A stretch of 64,000 nt of DNA from Adiantum capillus-veneris (GCA_014529385.2 CM043948.1:82545260-82609259), one strand, 5' to 3'. Numbered from the stretch's first letter, positions 21,475 to 32,025 are shown. A program made the numbers and translations. The notes: generated by a model not told the origin, from the letters alone.

Positions 21475-21561
21475 AAGGAGAAGCCAACTCCTTGATCAAA
21501 AGAGTCGAAAGGAGAAGCCAACTCCTTGATCAAGAGAGCATAAAGGAGAAGCCAACTCCTT
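21475..21561 (+). repeat. B1 AG-rich hairpin array, three units
   Basis: AAGGAG-AAGCCAA-CTCCTT at 21475-21493, 21509-21527 and 21543-21561, spaced 34 bases apart with TGATCA-containing linkers. Confidence 0.93.
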
Positions 21562-21657
21562 AACAAAAAAAATAGCAAACTGATTGTCCCTCAGAATGTC
21601 GCTCGGAATGACCCTCGGAAATTTTTGAGCTAACTTGAGTTGTTTTGCAGATATGCT

Positions 21658-21694
21658 GTAATCGTGGACAATTACTTTCTTTCAAGAAGGGGGA
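21658..21694 (+). promoter_or_regulatory. B1 pre-PPT hairpin and polypurine tract
   Basis: GTAATCG-TGGA-CAATTAC (21658-21675, one mismatch in the stem) followed by AAGAAGGGGGA (21684-21694) at the 3' LTR border. Confidence 0.85.
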
Positions 21695-22370
21695 TGTCAC
21701 AAATTGCTACGTGTCAAGCCTTGAAGAATGGAGCCAACTTGCAGATCACGGCCGAAGGGCCTAAACCCTAAGAAGAATAAGTAACAGAAGAAGAAGTCCT
21801 ACCAACTTATGGGGACCCCGTCCGATGGGCACCAAGTGACATAAGGATTAAAATAAAGCAGGACCCACATAAAGAAAGACTTGCGCCAAAAACTGATGAC
21901 ATGGCAGTTGTACGGACAACCTGGATTTTGCGCTGACAATGTTGACGTGGCAGATTTCCACAAAATGCGTTGGGAGTGCTGACGTGGCAGATGTACGGAA
22001 TTCCGTGATTTACGCTGGCAGCTTTTTAAGCATTGCTTTTGGATTAGATGCTTTTGAGTTGGAAGGCTTTTCATGTATAACTGCTTTTGGGGCCTAGGGC
22101 CTTTAAATATGAGGCCATGGGCTCATTCTCTGGCATGCTTCTTGGAGAAGGTGCAGAGTCTGGAGTACCGGCTTGTATTGAGTTGATGCAATATGAAGAA
22201 ATACCGAAAGGGGCGCCAAAGTTTGGGGCCAATACTCTGTGGGGTGGAATTCTGCCACTCCGTGTCTCGTGTGCTCTCTCTCTCTTTCAATTTCAGTTGT
22301 TATTGAAGTGCTAAAAGTATGTTTAGTCTGTTCTTTTCTTCAGGGCTTGACACGTCAGCAATTTGTGACA
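21695..22370 (+). mobile_element. B1 3' LTR with aberrant inverted terminus
   Basis: 676 bases. It matches the 5' LTR until GTTCTTTTC (about 22338), after which TTCAGGGCTTGACACGTCAG and CAATTTGTGACA are the reverse complement of the LTR's first 32 bases instead of the normal CACTTGGTGCCTGTCTTGTGACA-type end. Confidence 0.92.
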
Positions 22371-23078
22371 GGCTTCCTGGTCTCGCATTTTGCCCCACGC
22401 TCTGCAAAGTTTTGTACTCTTGTTCATCTGATCAGGGTCAGTCCCCACAAAGTGCGCTACGAGTCCTACTTCCGTCTTTCCTTTCTTGCTTGCTCTACTG
22501 TTGCTCTGGAACTCTTTGGCTTGTCCTCCGGCTGTCCTCTGTGTGCCTTTGGTGGACACCGGGCCAACACATGCCCCTATTCTCCGCAACCGTAACATTT
22601 CCCCTCCTTGAAGTACTCAGCTTGCTGCTCTGTCGACAACAGAGGGCCTGAAGGTTTCTTTTTTTGAAGCTTTCCCCTTCTTTTGTTACCGTTGTTCGAA
22701 TTTTGTCCGGTTTGCTTAGTCAAAAGTTGATCAGTAGGATACGTAAGAGTACCCGTGTGCATTGCAAACCCTTGTTTGGCATGCTTCATTAGTCGTTGCA
22801 CGGACTTGGACTTCTGCAGCAGACAATAATCCTGTATCTCTTTAAGAAGACCACAACAAAATTGCTCAATCTGCTGCTTATATGTGATCTTTTTGAAAGA
22901 AGAGGCCGGTAGAGAAGCATCCTAGAATCTCTGGCAGTAGATGTCCAATGTGTATTACTTGGTCATGCGTAGATGATTCCAAGCGGTGAGCACGTCTCAT
23001 TCGTACTCCTGAGTGAGCCATGAAGAGGTAAAAATTCGCTTGAACTGTAGCCACTTCATTGGTGTCTCCCTCCGTAGC
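22371..23078 (-). pseudogene. element A1: gag C-terminal part and protease start
   Basis: Minus-strand reading, right to left: YPPYMPVSATEGDTNEVATV and QANFYLFMAHSGVRMR-like capsid relics, QRLMKHAKQGFAMHTGTLTY, a basic stretch, then a zinc knuckle KCYGCGE.GHVLARCPPK whose central aromatic is a stop codon, and the protease lead-in LCRAWGKMRDQEA. The frame breaks several times. It continues at 19417 beyond B1. The gag start is lost where a family E LTR begins at 23079. Confidence 0.82.
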
Positions 23079-23930
23079 TGAAACCGGCATGTAGGGCGGT
23101 AGACTTTATCTTTCACCGGATTGTTTACTTGAAAAACTTTACTTGAACTTTACGACATAGAGAAACTTCACAAATAAACTAGTAAGTGGAATTAACACTT
23201 CAAACAAACCACGGCTTGGTAGCTAGAGTGCTACCAAGCAGACAATGACAAGTAGCTAGAGTGCTACCAAGTAGGCCCCAAAGACTGGCGCCCCTTTCGA
23301 TAATTCTTTATTTTTATAAAACTTGGGAGAAAACCTGCAAGTTTCTACGAGTTGTCCTGCTTTAACCGGGCTGAGAATGGCCTACTCTAGCCCAATTTCG
23401 GCAGCATAACCGCAATAGGAGGCTTCATAGACAAAATCCCCATTCAAAAGGTGACTTCCCGGGCGCATACGAGCACTTTCCTAAACGTGGCAAGAATCTG
23501 CAGCACGCTGAATTCTTGTTTTTCGCCCCGAAAATGCACTAGATCACTCGTACAACGATCCCATCGCTTCCCCGAAGCTCTTGGGGGTATTAGGGATCAA
23601 TTGGGTCAAAACCCTAAACTTGCAAAAATACACAGCAGGCTGTATTTTACTGTCTTGGGCTCCGCTTTGCATGCCGATCGTATTTGTAGCAAGCCCTCGT
23701 ACTCCCCGCATTTGTAGGGCTACTTGCCCTTTGAATCGGCCGAGATTTCTCGCGTGAAATCTCGCTGAATTCACCTGTACCTGCGAGGGATTAGCAATTA
23801 GCTAATCCAGTACCTGGACAAGAGGCTCTTGACTTGGCGTACGCGCATGAACCCACACGACTGTACATTTAGACGGAGCTCTTGAGCTTGGGCATTACGA
23901 TTGTGTATTCAAAGGGGGAGAGAGGTGCGC
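23079..23930 (-). mobile_element. family E LTR fragment
   Basis: The + strand begins TGAAACCGGCATGTAGGGCGG, matching the end-side sequence of the E1 LTRs (40007 and 48575). The complement of the shared LTR motif is at 23287-23310 (one variant) and the AACCCTAAACTTGCAAAAAT block at about 23608. It stops abruptly inside the LTR where A2 begins. Confidence 0.8.
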
Positions 23931-24350
23931 GAGACGCAGACTTTTGTGAAAGAATCTTTGTGGCCCGCCGACCCCGGACTTATTAGCCACTCCCTCCCTT
24001 CATCCATCGTGCATCGAGTGCGCTCCCGTCTTAAATCGCTCTGTCTTAAAGGGCATAAAGCCATAAAGAATCCCAGATTACACATGGGTTCTCGTGGAGA
24101 ATCTGACAGAGATGACACCTCTCAGTGGGAAGGCAAAGAAAAGCTGAAAATCCGGAGAATTCGGCGTGGGATACTCAAGAAAAGAATAAAGATTTGGGTT
24201 TTTTTTTTTTTCGACGGACAAGTTTGGCAGAACAGAGTACAAATGTCAACTAGAGATTAGCATTTGTGTGAACAGATTGATTAAGTACTCTAGGTACCCG
24301 AGATTGGTGAAACACCTGAAGAATTACGCGATTGATAAGATTTATTCGAG

Positions 24351-24540
24351 ATGGCATGTGGCATTGCTTCTTCTCTCAAGAAGGGAGGAAAGCGGAAAGG
24401 ACAGACAAGTGCAGAAAAGCAGAACCTGTACGTGCAGAGAGAGATGGACAAGAACTCTTGAAAAGAAGATGAACCAAAGGACCACCAGAAGATAAACTTG
24501 AGCGTTACAGAGCAGTAGTTGAGTGCGGAAGAAAAGGAAA
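24351..24540 (+). pseudogene. A2: gag N-terminus
   Basis: MACGIASSLKKGGKRKGQTS then AEKQNLYVQREMDKNS and a stop. The same start in A3 (37962) reads MACGHRFSS because of one extra base. I take this ATG as the family A gag start because both copies share it and the basic N-terminus. Confidence 0.6.
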
Positions 24541-25310
24541 GATGAAAGCAAAACTCGAATATAGAGTAGCGGGATATTCCATACGGGATGGCTACTTGAT
24601 GAAGAAAATGATGTGCGTTACACAGCCGTTGAGGGAAAAGGTTTTGATTGAGTTCCATTGTCCACCTTTTACGAATCACCGCGACATCGACACCACCTTG
24701 AAAGATGTGGAGCGTTACTTCTTTTGGCCGAGACTCAAGAAAGATGTGGACGACTTTGTACGCAGTTGTTTAGTATGCCGAAGGTCAAGTTTGACAGGCA
24801 CAAGGCACGGGGATTGTTACAGCCTTTACCCATTCCCAACCGCCCCTGGGAAAGTATTGCAATGGATTTCATTTTTGATCTCCCGAAAACTCAAAGTGGG
24901 CATGATGACCTTTGGACGGTCATCAACAGATTCAGTAAGCAGGCTCACTGCTCTGCAGTCAAGAAGACAGTTAAGCCCGATCCTTTGGCAAAACTGTTCG
25001 AATATATGGCATGTCTGAGTCCATTGTTTCGGACAAAGATCCCTGGTCTACTAGTTGTTTTGGGCGGCAATCTAGGAGAACATTGGCACGCGGTTGCAAT
25101 TCCACACCTAGACAGATGGGCAATTTGCGATAGACAATTCAATGGTTTTTGGATTTGTTCAAGTCTTCTTTTTGGATCAGAAGACTAAATGGGAAAAGTA
25201 TTTGTCCTTCGTGGAGTTTGCCTACAACGACACACGGGGAAGGTGCCATTTGAAGTGTTCGAGGGTGCTTCAATTTCTAAGCACCTAAGACAAGATTTGT
25301 TTAAAGTAGA
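24541..25310 (+). pseudogene. A2: integrase zinc-binding domain and core
   Basis: GYSIRDGYLMKKMMCVTQPL, then [36 protein letters not shown], and after a frameshift [20 protein letters not shown] and [20 protein letters not shown]. The first catalytic Asp is lost (VINRFSKQA for VIDRFSKQA). The second region and the Glu helix are scrambled by frameshifts. The segment ends in HTGKVPFEVFEGA. Confidence 0.82.
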
Positions 25311-26240
25311 TTTTGTGAAAAAGTCTAGAAGGCATGGAAGGCCATCTAGCAGTTCAGAGGAGGAGAGCTCGTCCTCTTTTGACAATGACTAGATCAACAA
25401 GAAAACCAAAGAGTTCAAGGAAGGGAGTCAGGCCGTCAGGTTTCAGACGTTTTTCAGGCTACTAGGACACCCATCGAGCCCTTGAGTTTGAACAACAGTT
25501 TGACGTCGCCTTCTTTGGAGCGTGGTTCTCAGAACATTCCAGGGAGCGAAAGGCGGCATCTTACTTGAAAAGAACGATGCAAGCATGGTGATCTACTCTG
25601 TTGTTATGCAAAGAAACACATGCGACGTGGTTAAAATTCTTCTTTTTCACGTCAACTTGGATATTAGATGAATATGCAAGACATCTCATCATGCCTTGGC
25701 ATCACTTGAAAATGAGTGAGAAAGATACATTGGATGACTACTGCCCAGAGTTTTTAGGATACTTGTCGAAGATTCTTTTGAAAGATTAGATTGAGCGGTT
25801 TTGCTATGATTTGCTAAAGAGATTCAAGACTATGCTTTAAACCAGAATTTTGACTCCATTCAAAGACTTATGGGACATGACTAAGCAACGGTTTGGAATG
25901 CATGCCGGCTTATTGACTTCTGCGACGAGCAGGATAGTATCCACCTCAAAAAGGCAACAGTCTGCCAGTGAAGAGAATGAATCAAGGGAACCAGATGATA
26001 GCTCATCACAGGATTCTGGAGAATCACAGGGTTCCCACGAACTAAGGAAACGAGATGCAAGGTCATAAAAGGATTCTAGAGAAAGAGGAATCAGATGATA
26101 GTGTGTCTTGGGGTTTCGATGATTGACTGTGATGTGCCAATTGACAGGGGAAGCGAAAGACGCTACCCATAGGTCCCAGGGCACAAGGAAAGAAAGGAAA
26201 AAGGGAATCAACTGGTAGATCAGAACATTCCCTAGACCAA
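25311..26240 (+). pseudogene. A2: displaced gag segment inside integrase
   Basis: Frames fragment, but NKKTKEFKEGSQAVRFQTFF, the poor matches to the A3 capsid that follow, and the DSIQRLMGHD-like end correspond in order to A3 gag 38110-38620. Sequence on either side of the segment is continuous integrase. The flanks carry a diverged repeat (AAGACAAGATTTGTTTAAAG on the left, AAGATAAAATTTTGAAGC on the right). Confidence 0.6.
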
Positions 26241-26826
26241 GATAAAATTTTGAAGCCGACCAGTACACGAGGGACTTGGACACTGCTTTTGCAAAGGTCC
26301 GGGAGGCTTTAGAGAAATCTCAAGAACGACATAAGAAGGCAGAAGATCGATATTGTCGCGATTTAAAATTAAAAGGAAGACGATTGGGTGCTCTTACATT
26401 TTCAGAAGGCACGCCTAAGAAAACGAAAGGGAAAGGAGCGGCTTTTTCCAAAGCTTAGCATGAGGTATTATGGCCCTTTCCAGATAAAGGACAAGATAAA
26501 TGATGTCTCCTTTAGACTCAAGCTGCACGATACTTGGAAGATTCACAATGCATTTCATGTGAGTCTATTGAAGCCCTTTAAAGGTGATGTGCCCGATGAT
26601 GGGGAGCCTAATGAGCAACCCGAAGTGGAGGAAAGCGAGGAGATACTCGTTCCAGAACAGATTTTGGCACACAAGGACAGAAAGATAAAAGATAAAGCAA
26701 TTAGGCGGTTCTTGGTTAAATTCAAGAACTATCTTGCATTGGATGTGAAGTGGATGGAGGAGGAGGATCTAGTAGATACTCCCGAGATTTTGGAACTTTA
26801 CCTTGAAGCATTTGGCTTAGCATAGT
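26241..26826 (+). pseudogene. A2: integrase C-terminus and chromodomain
   Basis: DTAFAKVREALEKSQERHKK, then [20 protein letters not shown] and [20 protein letters not shown] (integrase C-terminal domain), an acidic linker, and a chromodomain-like end with RRFLVKFKNYLALDVKWMEE and LELYLEAFGLA before the stop. The chromodomain part (26388-26825) is open in one frame. This tail is the hallmark of chromoviruses, in which it is thought to bind modified histones and steer integration. Confidence 0.88.
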
Positions 26827-27279
26827 CTACTCCGATAGAACCCCGAATTCAGCGAGGGTGAATCTAGTGCAGCGGGTTTGTACAAGAGGGGAGTCACTCC
26901 GCTCCTTTGTCAAGGGATTACCCCGATTTTGAATAAAGTCACTGATGTCCCCTTTGGGTTTCAGGGATACTAATGGGCTGACCAATAGTCTGCTGAATGA
27001 CTTTATGACAGGAATTCTCGAAAATGAAAATGATTGATTTGTACTTGACTTGTTTGAGTGCAGGAACTGAAAGACGAAATTAGTGCAGCATTTCGGTCTC
27101 ATAGACATGATTGCAGCAAGGATTAATTAATCGGGCATCCGTGAGGTCCGGAATGGATCTAGATGCGATTACTAAATATGTTGCCAATTAATCATGGTCT
27201 GAGATTTGGAATGAATGTGTCTGTGATTGGTCATGTGATGTTTGGAAGACAGTTTTTGGCCCCTGTCTATTTTGCAAGT
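26827..27279 (+). other. A2 3' untranslated tail
   Basis: Non-coding stretch between stop codon and hairpin, matching 52338-52893 in A3 (AAGAGGGGAGTCACTCCGCTCC block). Confidence 0.8.
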
Positions 27280-27317
27280 GTAATCGAGGGCGATAACAAT
27301 TCTTTCAAGAGGGGGTA
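27280..27317 (+). promoter_or_regulatory. A2 pre-PPT hairpin and polypurine tract
   Basis: GTAATCG-AGGG-CGATAAC (27280-27297, one mismatch) then AAGAGGGGGTA (27307-27317). Confidence 0.85.
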
Positions 27318-27893
27318 TGTCACAAACTGATGATGTGGCAATGCCTGGACGCAAACACACACATGCTGATTGCCGACGTGGCAGTACTGACAGATTGTAT
27401 GGACGCCTGCTTTATGCGCTGACAAACTGACGTGGCAGTTGTACGGAAACTCGGATTTTCGCTGGCAGGTTGACATGGCAGGCTGTACGGACATGCCCGT
27501 TTTTTGCGTTGGCAGCTGTACGGAAATTCCGTAAATTACACTGATTGCTTTTACTGTAGATTTTTGAAACAATTGCTTTTGGGAACTATTGCTTTTGAGC
27601 TTGAAGCTTTTGGGGATTTGCTTTTAGCACCCCTTGTAAACCTTTATAAGTGGCCGTAGGGGCTCAATTCTCAGAGCATTTGGACGCAGATTCTGAGAGT
27701 AAGCACCCGCGGGCTCTTTGTATTTTGCATATAGATTAATATAAAAATAAATACAGAAAGGGGCGCCAGTCTTTGGGGACAATACCTCTTGGCACGGAAC
27801 TACGCCGGGCCGTGGCGTCTTTTGTGAATTGTTTTGAAGTGAATCTCTGCTGTGTTGCGGTAGAATCTTGACTTCGTGTCCAAGTTTGTTACA
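27318..27893 (+). mobile_element. A2 3' LTR
   Basis: 576 bases, TGTCACAAACTGATG..AAGTTTGTTACA. U3 carries repeated GACGTGGCAG..GTACGGA modules (TGACGTGGCA at 27428-27437). Joined on the right to a family E LTR. Confidence 0.9.
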
Positions 27894-28739
27894 TTAGGTG
27901 CGAAGCCCTAAACCTGCAAATAAACGCATCAAGCTGTAATTCTCTGTTTTTGATCGTTTTGAGGGGAGCAAACACGTCTATGAGTGTCTCAAGAGCTCCA
28001 ACATGCAATGGGAGTCAAGACACTTTCCCTTTGATTTGGACAAGTTTTCACGTGAGAAAACTCTCCTAATTCACAATCTGTTGCGATGTAAGTATGCGTA
28101 TGTGTGGGGGATTAGCAATTAGCTAATCTGGATCCTGATCAAAAGGCTCTTGCCTTGGCAAACACGCATAAAAGATTGTACATAGTCATCTGAGGAGCCC
28201 AATTAATGGGGCATTACCATACGTGTAAGGGGGAGAGAGATGCACGAGAGTAGAATCATCACGCTACATGAGACAAGGGAGAAGGCAAGCTTTCCATTAG
28301 AGCTATGAACCTGAAAATACACTCACAAAATGAAGATCAGCCCCCACTCTCATATTTGGGCACCCCGAAGTTGGGGGATAGTTTCTGGAGTGTGTTGATG
28401 AGCAGGTTGCTCTCTTACTGACATGTGTCCACTGTGCCCTTTATGGTTCAGTTTTCTAACGCCTCCCAACTAATAAAGTTGTCAGTTACTTGCCCAAATT
28501 CTATCTAGGCGTACACATGCTTCTATACTCATCAAAATTCAGCCCGAACAGTCACCGATTGACCGGCCTAGACTCCCAATGTGAGAAACCCGTTTGACTG
28601 TTGCTGTTTCACATTGGCCATGCAATGTCCACTTGCCCTTTTTAAGGGTTCTAGGGGAAAACAAGCAAAAATAAATTAAATAAAAGTATGTAATGGATAT
28701 TTAGAGAAGGCAACAAGAAAAATATACCTTGTGGTGACA
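27894..28739 (-). mobile_element. element E2: partial 3' LTR, family E
   Basis: Matches the second half of the E1 LTR: AAGCCCTAAACCTGCAAATA block, the TTAGCAATTAGCTAATC palindromic block, and the end ..CTTGTGGTGACA at 28739 directly beside the E2 3' tail. Confidence 0.8.
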
Positions 28740-29459
28740 TACTCGACACTTGAAATACTGCAAGCGACCTCGCTTGCATGCCAATAATACGTGTTGATAT
28801 CTCCTGATATCACATATATTTTATGATGGAAATCAATGATATACATGCTTGGTGAAATGTAGCGTTGGACGATTAACAATCCCACCAACTTTGCTTCTAC
28901 CACATATATATCAAACATAGAAGTCTTTTGGTGTACTATGCATAACAAACTTCTGCACTTAAATTTTGTATGAATTGAGTAGATAACAATTGTTTAACTG
29001 CTTCTTTAAGCATCATGAACCATGCTCTCACATTGTCCCATATAGCCACATCAAGTAAATGTGGGTTCCATTTGAAAGGCTTCAAGATATAGTTGCAATA
29101 ATTGAGGTGAATCAACCAATTTAGATTCTTCCATCCATTTGGCTTCCAACGATGGATAGTTCTTGAACTTCACCAAGCAGCGTCTTGTATTTTTTCCTTT
29201 AATCTTCCTTTCTTTATGTGCCAATATCTGTGCAAGAACCAAAATCTCATTCAATTCTTCCACTTCGGGATGTTCCTCATCAAGCATATTCTCTGGCACA
29301 TCATTAACAAAGGTCCTTAGAAGGTATTATGAAAAGCATTATGTATTTTTCAGCCTTCTGGTAGCTTCAACCCTTAATCTTCTTTGCTGATCTTATGATT
29401 TGAAAAGGACCAAAATACCGCGTACCAAGCTTTGGAAACAAACGTTTCTGCTAAAAAAA
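28740..29459 (-). pseudogene. element E2: chromodomain, 3' tail and hairpin
   Basis: At the left edge TGCAAGCG-ACCT-CGCTTGCA (28759-28778) is a perfect 8-bp hairpin at the position of the pre-PPT hairpin; the purine tract is eroded. Further right the minus strand encodes FGPFQI-like remnants, then PENMLDEEHPEVEELNEILV and a chromodomain-like segment RRCLVKFKNYPSLEAKWMEE (29051-29299), very like E1. The upstream body is lost. Confidence 0.82.
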
Positions 29460-29691
29460 TGCTCAAGGTCACTTATTAATTTAATGATTTATAAGAGGCT
29501 GTTCACGGGTTCACATGCCTAAATGCATAAATGATTGTACTGTGCAAGAGAGGGTATGCAACTATGACTGCCTCGGCATGCACGTCCTCCTAGAGGCTCA
29601 CAAGGCTACTAGACTAGGTCCTAAGCTAAGACTGATGCTAGACTGTAGCAGAAGCTTGTCCACGTGGTGCAAGTGAAGTGTGCATGTGACA
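29460..29691 (-). mobile_element. family C-type LTR end fragment
   Basis: Matches 34340-34561 (GGTATGCAACTATGAC, GGCATGCACGTCC, AGACTGTAGCAGAAGC blocks) and ends GCATGTGACA at 29691. Confidence 0.75.
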
Positions 29692-30924
29692 CTGGCCCCA
29701 AACATTGGCACCCCTTTCGATATCTTTTAATATTGCTTGAACTCAGTACAATGCCAAGCTATGCACCTTCACCGGGAAAAGTGCCAGAGAATGAGCCCTT
29801 GGCTCATATTTAAAGGCCCTTGGCCGCCCAAAAGTAGTTTACATGAAAAGCTATAAACTCAAAAGCAATTGGTCCAAAAGCTGGCACTAAAAAGCTACGT
29901 GGCGTAAATCATGGAAATTCGTACACCTGTCACGAGACGGGCACCATGTGCCAACGGAAAAGAATAGACTGAACAGCTTTAAGCACTTCAAATAACACTA
30001 AACTGAAAGAGATAGAGAGTGCATGACACACGAGATGTGGAGTGGCGGAGTTCCACCCCAAGAGAGCACTGGCCCCAAACGCTGGAGTCCCTTTCGGTAT
30101 TTCTTTATATTGATTCAACTCAGTACAACGCCGATACTCTATCCTCTGCACCTTCACCTGGAAGAGTGTCAGAGAATGAGCCCTTGGCTCATATTTAAAG
30201 GCCAATGGCCTATGAAAAGCAGTTACATGAAATGCTTCGAATTCAAAAGCATGTGGTCCCAAAAGCACTAGCGCCAAAAGGTGGAAATCCGTACATCCTT
30301 CCACGTCATCAAGTTAGTGCAAAATCATGAAACTCTGTACAACCTCTTCCACGTTGTCACTTTATTACGCAAGCCTTTTATGTGTGTGTCCTGCTTTGTT
30401 TTGATGTCTTAGCCCATCGGACGGGGTGGTGGGAACAACTCTTTAAAAATAGGCCACTCGCCAAGACTTTGCAAGTTGGTAAAACTTCTTTTGCTGCTTG
30501 GCTTCTTCTGCTACTTCTGCTTGGGGTTTAGGCCCCTCGGCGGGGATATGCAAGTTGGCTCCGTTCTTCAGTGGCTTGACACGTCAACAGTTTGTGACAA
30601 CACTTGCCACGCCAGCGGCGCAAATCGCGGAAGTCCGTACATCTGCCACGTGGCATTGCAACGCAAAACGCGAGCATTCGTACAAGCCACGTCATCAATT
30701 TTTACGCTATCTTTTGTGTGTGCGTGTGTGGGTCCAGCTTTATTTATTGTCTTTGTGTCACTTGGGCCCCATCGGATGGGGTCCCATAAGTTGGCGGGAA
30801 CTCCTCTTTAGAAATAGGCCTCTCGGCAAGACTTTGCAGGTTGGTAAAACTTCCTCTATTGCTTCTTCACTTGGGGTTTTGGCCCCTCGTCCAGGATGTG
30901 CAAGTTGGACCATTTTTTTTGTGG
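29692..30924 (-). mobile_element. family B LTR relic split by a solo LTR
   Basis: A family B LTR without its end (29692-29927) resumes at 30600-30924 (TGCCACGCCAGCGGCGCAAA onwards) on the far side of a complete inserted LTR. Confidence 0.75.
29928..30599 (-). mobile_element. solo LTR, family B
   Basis: 672 bases, TGTCACGAGACGGGCACC..CAACAGTTTGTGACA, flanked by ACACC (29923-29927) and ACACT (30600-30604), a 4/5 target duplication. No internal element region adjoins it, so it is a recombination product of a former full insertion. Confidence 0.82.
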
Positions 30925-31420
30925 CTTTCCCTATTTCTTTATATTGCTTCAATTCAATACAACTCCCATGGCTATGCTCTGCATCTCCGACTGCTAGAGT
31001 GAGAGCCCATGGGTCTTATTTAAAGGCCCTAGGCCCAAAAGCAGTTACATGAAAAGCATCAATTCAAAAGCATATGGTCCTAAAGCATTTAGTCCTAAAA
31101 GCTGTCAACGCTCCGCACAGTAGCTACGTCAGCAGCCTGCAATGCAAAAAGCGGGCGTCCTTACAACTACCATGTCATTAGCTTGTCAGCACAAATTACA
31201 GAGCGTCCGTACAGTTGTTGCCACATCATCAATTTGCTACGCAATGTCTCTGTGTGTGTAGGGCTCCTGCTTGATTTATCATAGGCCTCGTTGGATGGGG
31301 TACCCCATATGTTGGTTGTGCTTCTGCTGCTTCTACTTCTTCTAGGGTTTAGGCCCCTCGCCCGGGATTTGCAAGTTGGCTCCGTTCTTTAGTGGCTTGA
31401 CACGTCAGCAATTTGTGACA
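30925..31420 (-). mobile_element. family B LTR, head half
   Basis: Starts (minus strand) TGTCACAAATTGCTGACG at 31420 and runs left to about 30925, where it abuts the previous family B LTR within the CTATTTCTTTATATTG block. Confidence 0.8.
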
Positions 31421-31490
31421 GATTTCCTCTCCTATAAGCGGGACATAACATATTTTCCCCCTTAAGAAGCATTGATGTCCTCATCAATGC
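31421..31490 (-). promoter_or_regulatory. family F LTR stub, polypurine tract and hairpin
   Basis: On the minus strand: a perfect 9-bp hairpin, arms GCATTGATG and CATCAATGC around loop AGGA (31469-31490), a purine tract (complement of 31451-31466) and a 30-base LTR stub starting TGTTATGTCCC (31450-31421), cut by the family B LTR. Confidence 0.75.
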
Positions 31491-32025
31491 AGTGGGGGGA
31501 TACTGAGCTTTCAAAGCTCTAATTGATTCCCAAGTAGCAAACTTTTCATATTGACCCTTTCGTATCATAAGTACATTGACGCGAAGAACGGGCATGGTGA
31601 TCTAAAATAGCCTCTGGTTCTCTAGGAATATACTTAGTTTAGATATCTTCCCATACATTTTTCTCGATGGGCACAACAATGTTAGCTTCACTTGATTTTT
31701 CTTTAAGGCGGCTGACATGAAACATTGGATGTACATTAACATCCGAAGGAAGAGCTAGTTTATAGGCAACTTGGCCAATTTTCTTTGTGATCAAGACTAT
31801 ACCACAAAATCTAGCTGAAAGCTTATAACGTTTACCAATTCGCATGGCCTTATCCTTGGGTATCTTCGAATAGACGCATTGTCCTACATCTAGAGTCCTT
31901 GGAGATCTCTTTTGATTAGATAAGTAGTAACTCGATCACGAGCTGTCCTTATACTATCCTTAGCCAATTCAAGCATTTCCTGCATATCATCAAGAAATCT
32001 TGAGCTTGGCGATCTTTGACTTTCT
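31491..32025 (-). pseudogene. family F: integrase C-terminus and chromodomain-like tail
   Basis: Minus strand: MRIGKRYKLSARFCGIVLIT then KKIGQVAYKLALPSDVNVHP and MFHVSRLKEK (integrase C-terminal domain), followed after breaks by ILDHHARSSRQCTYDTKGSI, typical of a chromodomain start, and a stop where Trp is expected. The frame ends within the hairpin codons (CIDEDINAS). Confidence 0.75.

Larger units (their letters stand above)
19418..22370 (+). mobile_element. element B1: non-coding LTR retrotransposon, family B
   Basis: A 2953-base plus-strand insertion flanked by GGCTT (19413-19417 and 22371-22375). LTRs are 19418-20091 and 21695-22370, the primer site is 20093-20107 and the purine tract 21684-21694. 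The 1.6-kb internal region has no retroelement protein motif but carries two hairpin arrays and a leader shared with family A. It is inserted in the A1 protease gene 12 bases before the active-site Asp codon. Its 3' LTR ends in an inverted copy of its own first 32 bases, unlike its 5' LTR. Confidence 0.93.
23931..27893 (+). mobile_element. element A2: rearranged family A retrotransposon
   Basis: A plus-strand copy without a 5' LTR. The order is leader (23931-24350), gag N-terminus (24351-24540), integrase zinc and core region (24541-25310), a gag middle/C-terminal segment (25311-26240), integrase C-terminus and chromodomain (26241-26826), 3' untranslated tail, hairpin, purine tract and 3' LTR (27318-27893). 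Protease, reverse transcriptase and RNase H are missing and a gag block has been placed inside integrase. Confidence 0.82.

Noticed and set aside
21475-21561. Hairpin array as bacterial-type terminators or an integron-like attachment array
   Set aside because: It lies inside a TSD-flanked plant LTR element with primer site and PPT, and no prokaryotic gene is nearby.
27894-28739. The 3' LTR of A2 extending to 28739
   Set aside because: The A2 LTR ends at TGTTACA (27893), the same terminus as A3. The following DNA matches family E LTRs and is adjacent to a family E chromodomain.
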